This document shows, in pieces, positions 38,027 through 38,188 of a stretch of DNA of 38,188 nucleotides. The DNA comes from Omnitrophica bacterium GWA2_41_15 (lineage in GTDB: Bacteria > Omnitrophota > Gorgyraeia > Gygaellales > Profunditerraquicolaceae), in the NCBI GenBank assembly GCA_919901915.1, contig CAKKQB010000012.1, positions 7,871 through 46,058 on the forward strand, read 5' to 3'. The notes beneath the pieces were generated by a model that saw nothing but the letters and a program-made list of their open reading frames with translations, did no database searches and was not told where the DNA came from. Both the position numbers and the translations under genes were made by a program. The first letter of the stretch is position 1. The number at the start of each line of letters is the position of its first letter.

Positions 38027-38055
38027 AATATACCATATTATTAAGGGAAAAACAA
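38027..38055 (-). promoter_or_regulatory. promoter of the giant gene
   Basis: On the minus strand TTGTTT (38055-38050) and TATATT (38032-38027) are 17 bases apart, in an AT-rich stretch, and about 35 bases upstream of the AGGAGG and TTG start. Confidence 0.6.
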
Positions 38056-38074
38056 CCCCGACGGGCGGTTTAGA

Positions 38075-38086
38075 GAAAGCGCTTTC
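38075..38086. promoter_or_regulatory. GAAAGCGCTTTC palindrome, possible LacI/CcpA-type operator
   Basis: A perfect 12-base palindrome with a central CG step lies about 20 bases upstream of the -35 box of the giant gene. It resembles operators of LacI/GalR-family regulators and cre sites. It could serve either the giant gene or a divergent plus-strand unit beginning near 38110, where AAAGGAGG is seen. No such regulator is in the window. Confidence 0.4.
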
Positions 38087-38188
38087 ATTTTGATAAGGTG
38101 CGACGATAAAATGAAAAAGGAGGTGGAAAATTCGAATCATTCGTAATAAGGGCGAAGGAATTGCTATAAAGGGTTGGAAGTAATGGGG

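Overview
The window looks like part of a bacterial chromosome with low-to-moderate GC content. The best guess is an uncultivated lineage of the PVC/Omnitrophota type. This rests on the Chlamydia/spirochaete-style V-type ATPase operon, the many short palindromic and tandem repeats, and a 2,397-codon secreted-type protein of the kind common in Omnitrophota. The assignment is inference, because no rRNA or phylogenetic marker gene is present. TGA is an ordinary stop codon, and strong AGGAGG ribosome binding sites are common.

Positions 1-27,485 are almost entirely plus-strand genes, mostly tightly packed. In order they are: the tail of an unidentified gene; a stand-alone MetRS-C-terminus-like tRNA-binding protein, a CxxCxxCC cluster protein and a DUF2156 protein; folate-branch pabB and pabC; a TPR/transglutaminase lipoprotein followed by a PilZ membrane protein with an alpha/alpha-toroid-like domain; an endonuclease-III-family glycosylase and an outer-membrane beta-barrel; an M20 peptidase, a PAC2 protein, a HAD hydrolase and a UPF0280 protein; a coiled-coil membrane protein and mutM; the pyrimidine genes pyrK, pyrD and pyrF with a glycosyltransferase between the first two; and a V-ATPase operon in the order E, DUF2764, A, B, D, I, K. 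The K ring subunit carries the full Na+-ATPase ligand signature.

Positions 27,509-27,849 hold tRNA-Val and tRNA-Asp on the plus strand, a strong bidirectional terminator, and tRNA-Leu on the minus strand. From there most genes are on the minus strand: a NikR nickel regulator with two paralogous small membrane proteins, a RelE/ParE toxin with its ribbon-helix-helix antitoxin under a 35-bp palindromic operator, an excisionase-type helix-turn-helix gene cut short by a dead REP-associated transposase element, and the giant protein. The giant joins a signal peptide, an M48-like metalloprotease, about 1,000 residues of unrecognised helical sequence and a UbiB/ABC1 kinase domain.

The most striking genome-scale theme is repeat intrusion. 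Three copies of a 119-130 bp nested palindrome (outer arms GGGACTGTT.., inner arms GTCATTC..) lie in the window. Two of them sit inside heptanucleotide tandem repeats with apparent 5-bp target duplications. Heptamer and octamer repeats also sit in frame inside pyrK and pyrD, palindromes lie inside pyrK and the M20 gene, and repeats form the ends of pyrF, the nth-like gene and the beta-barrel gene. Several repeats punctuate the V-ATPase operon.
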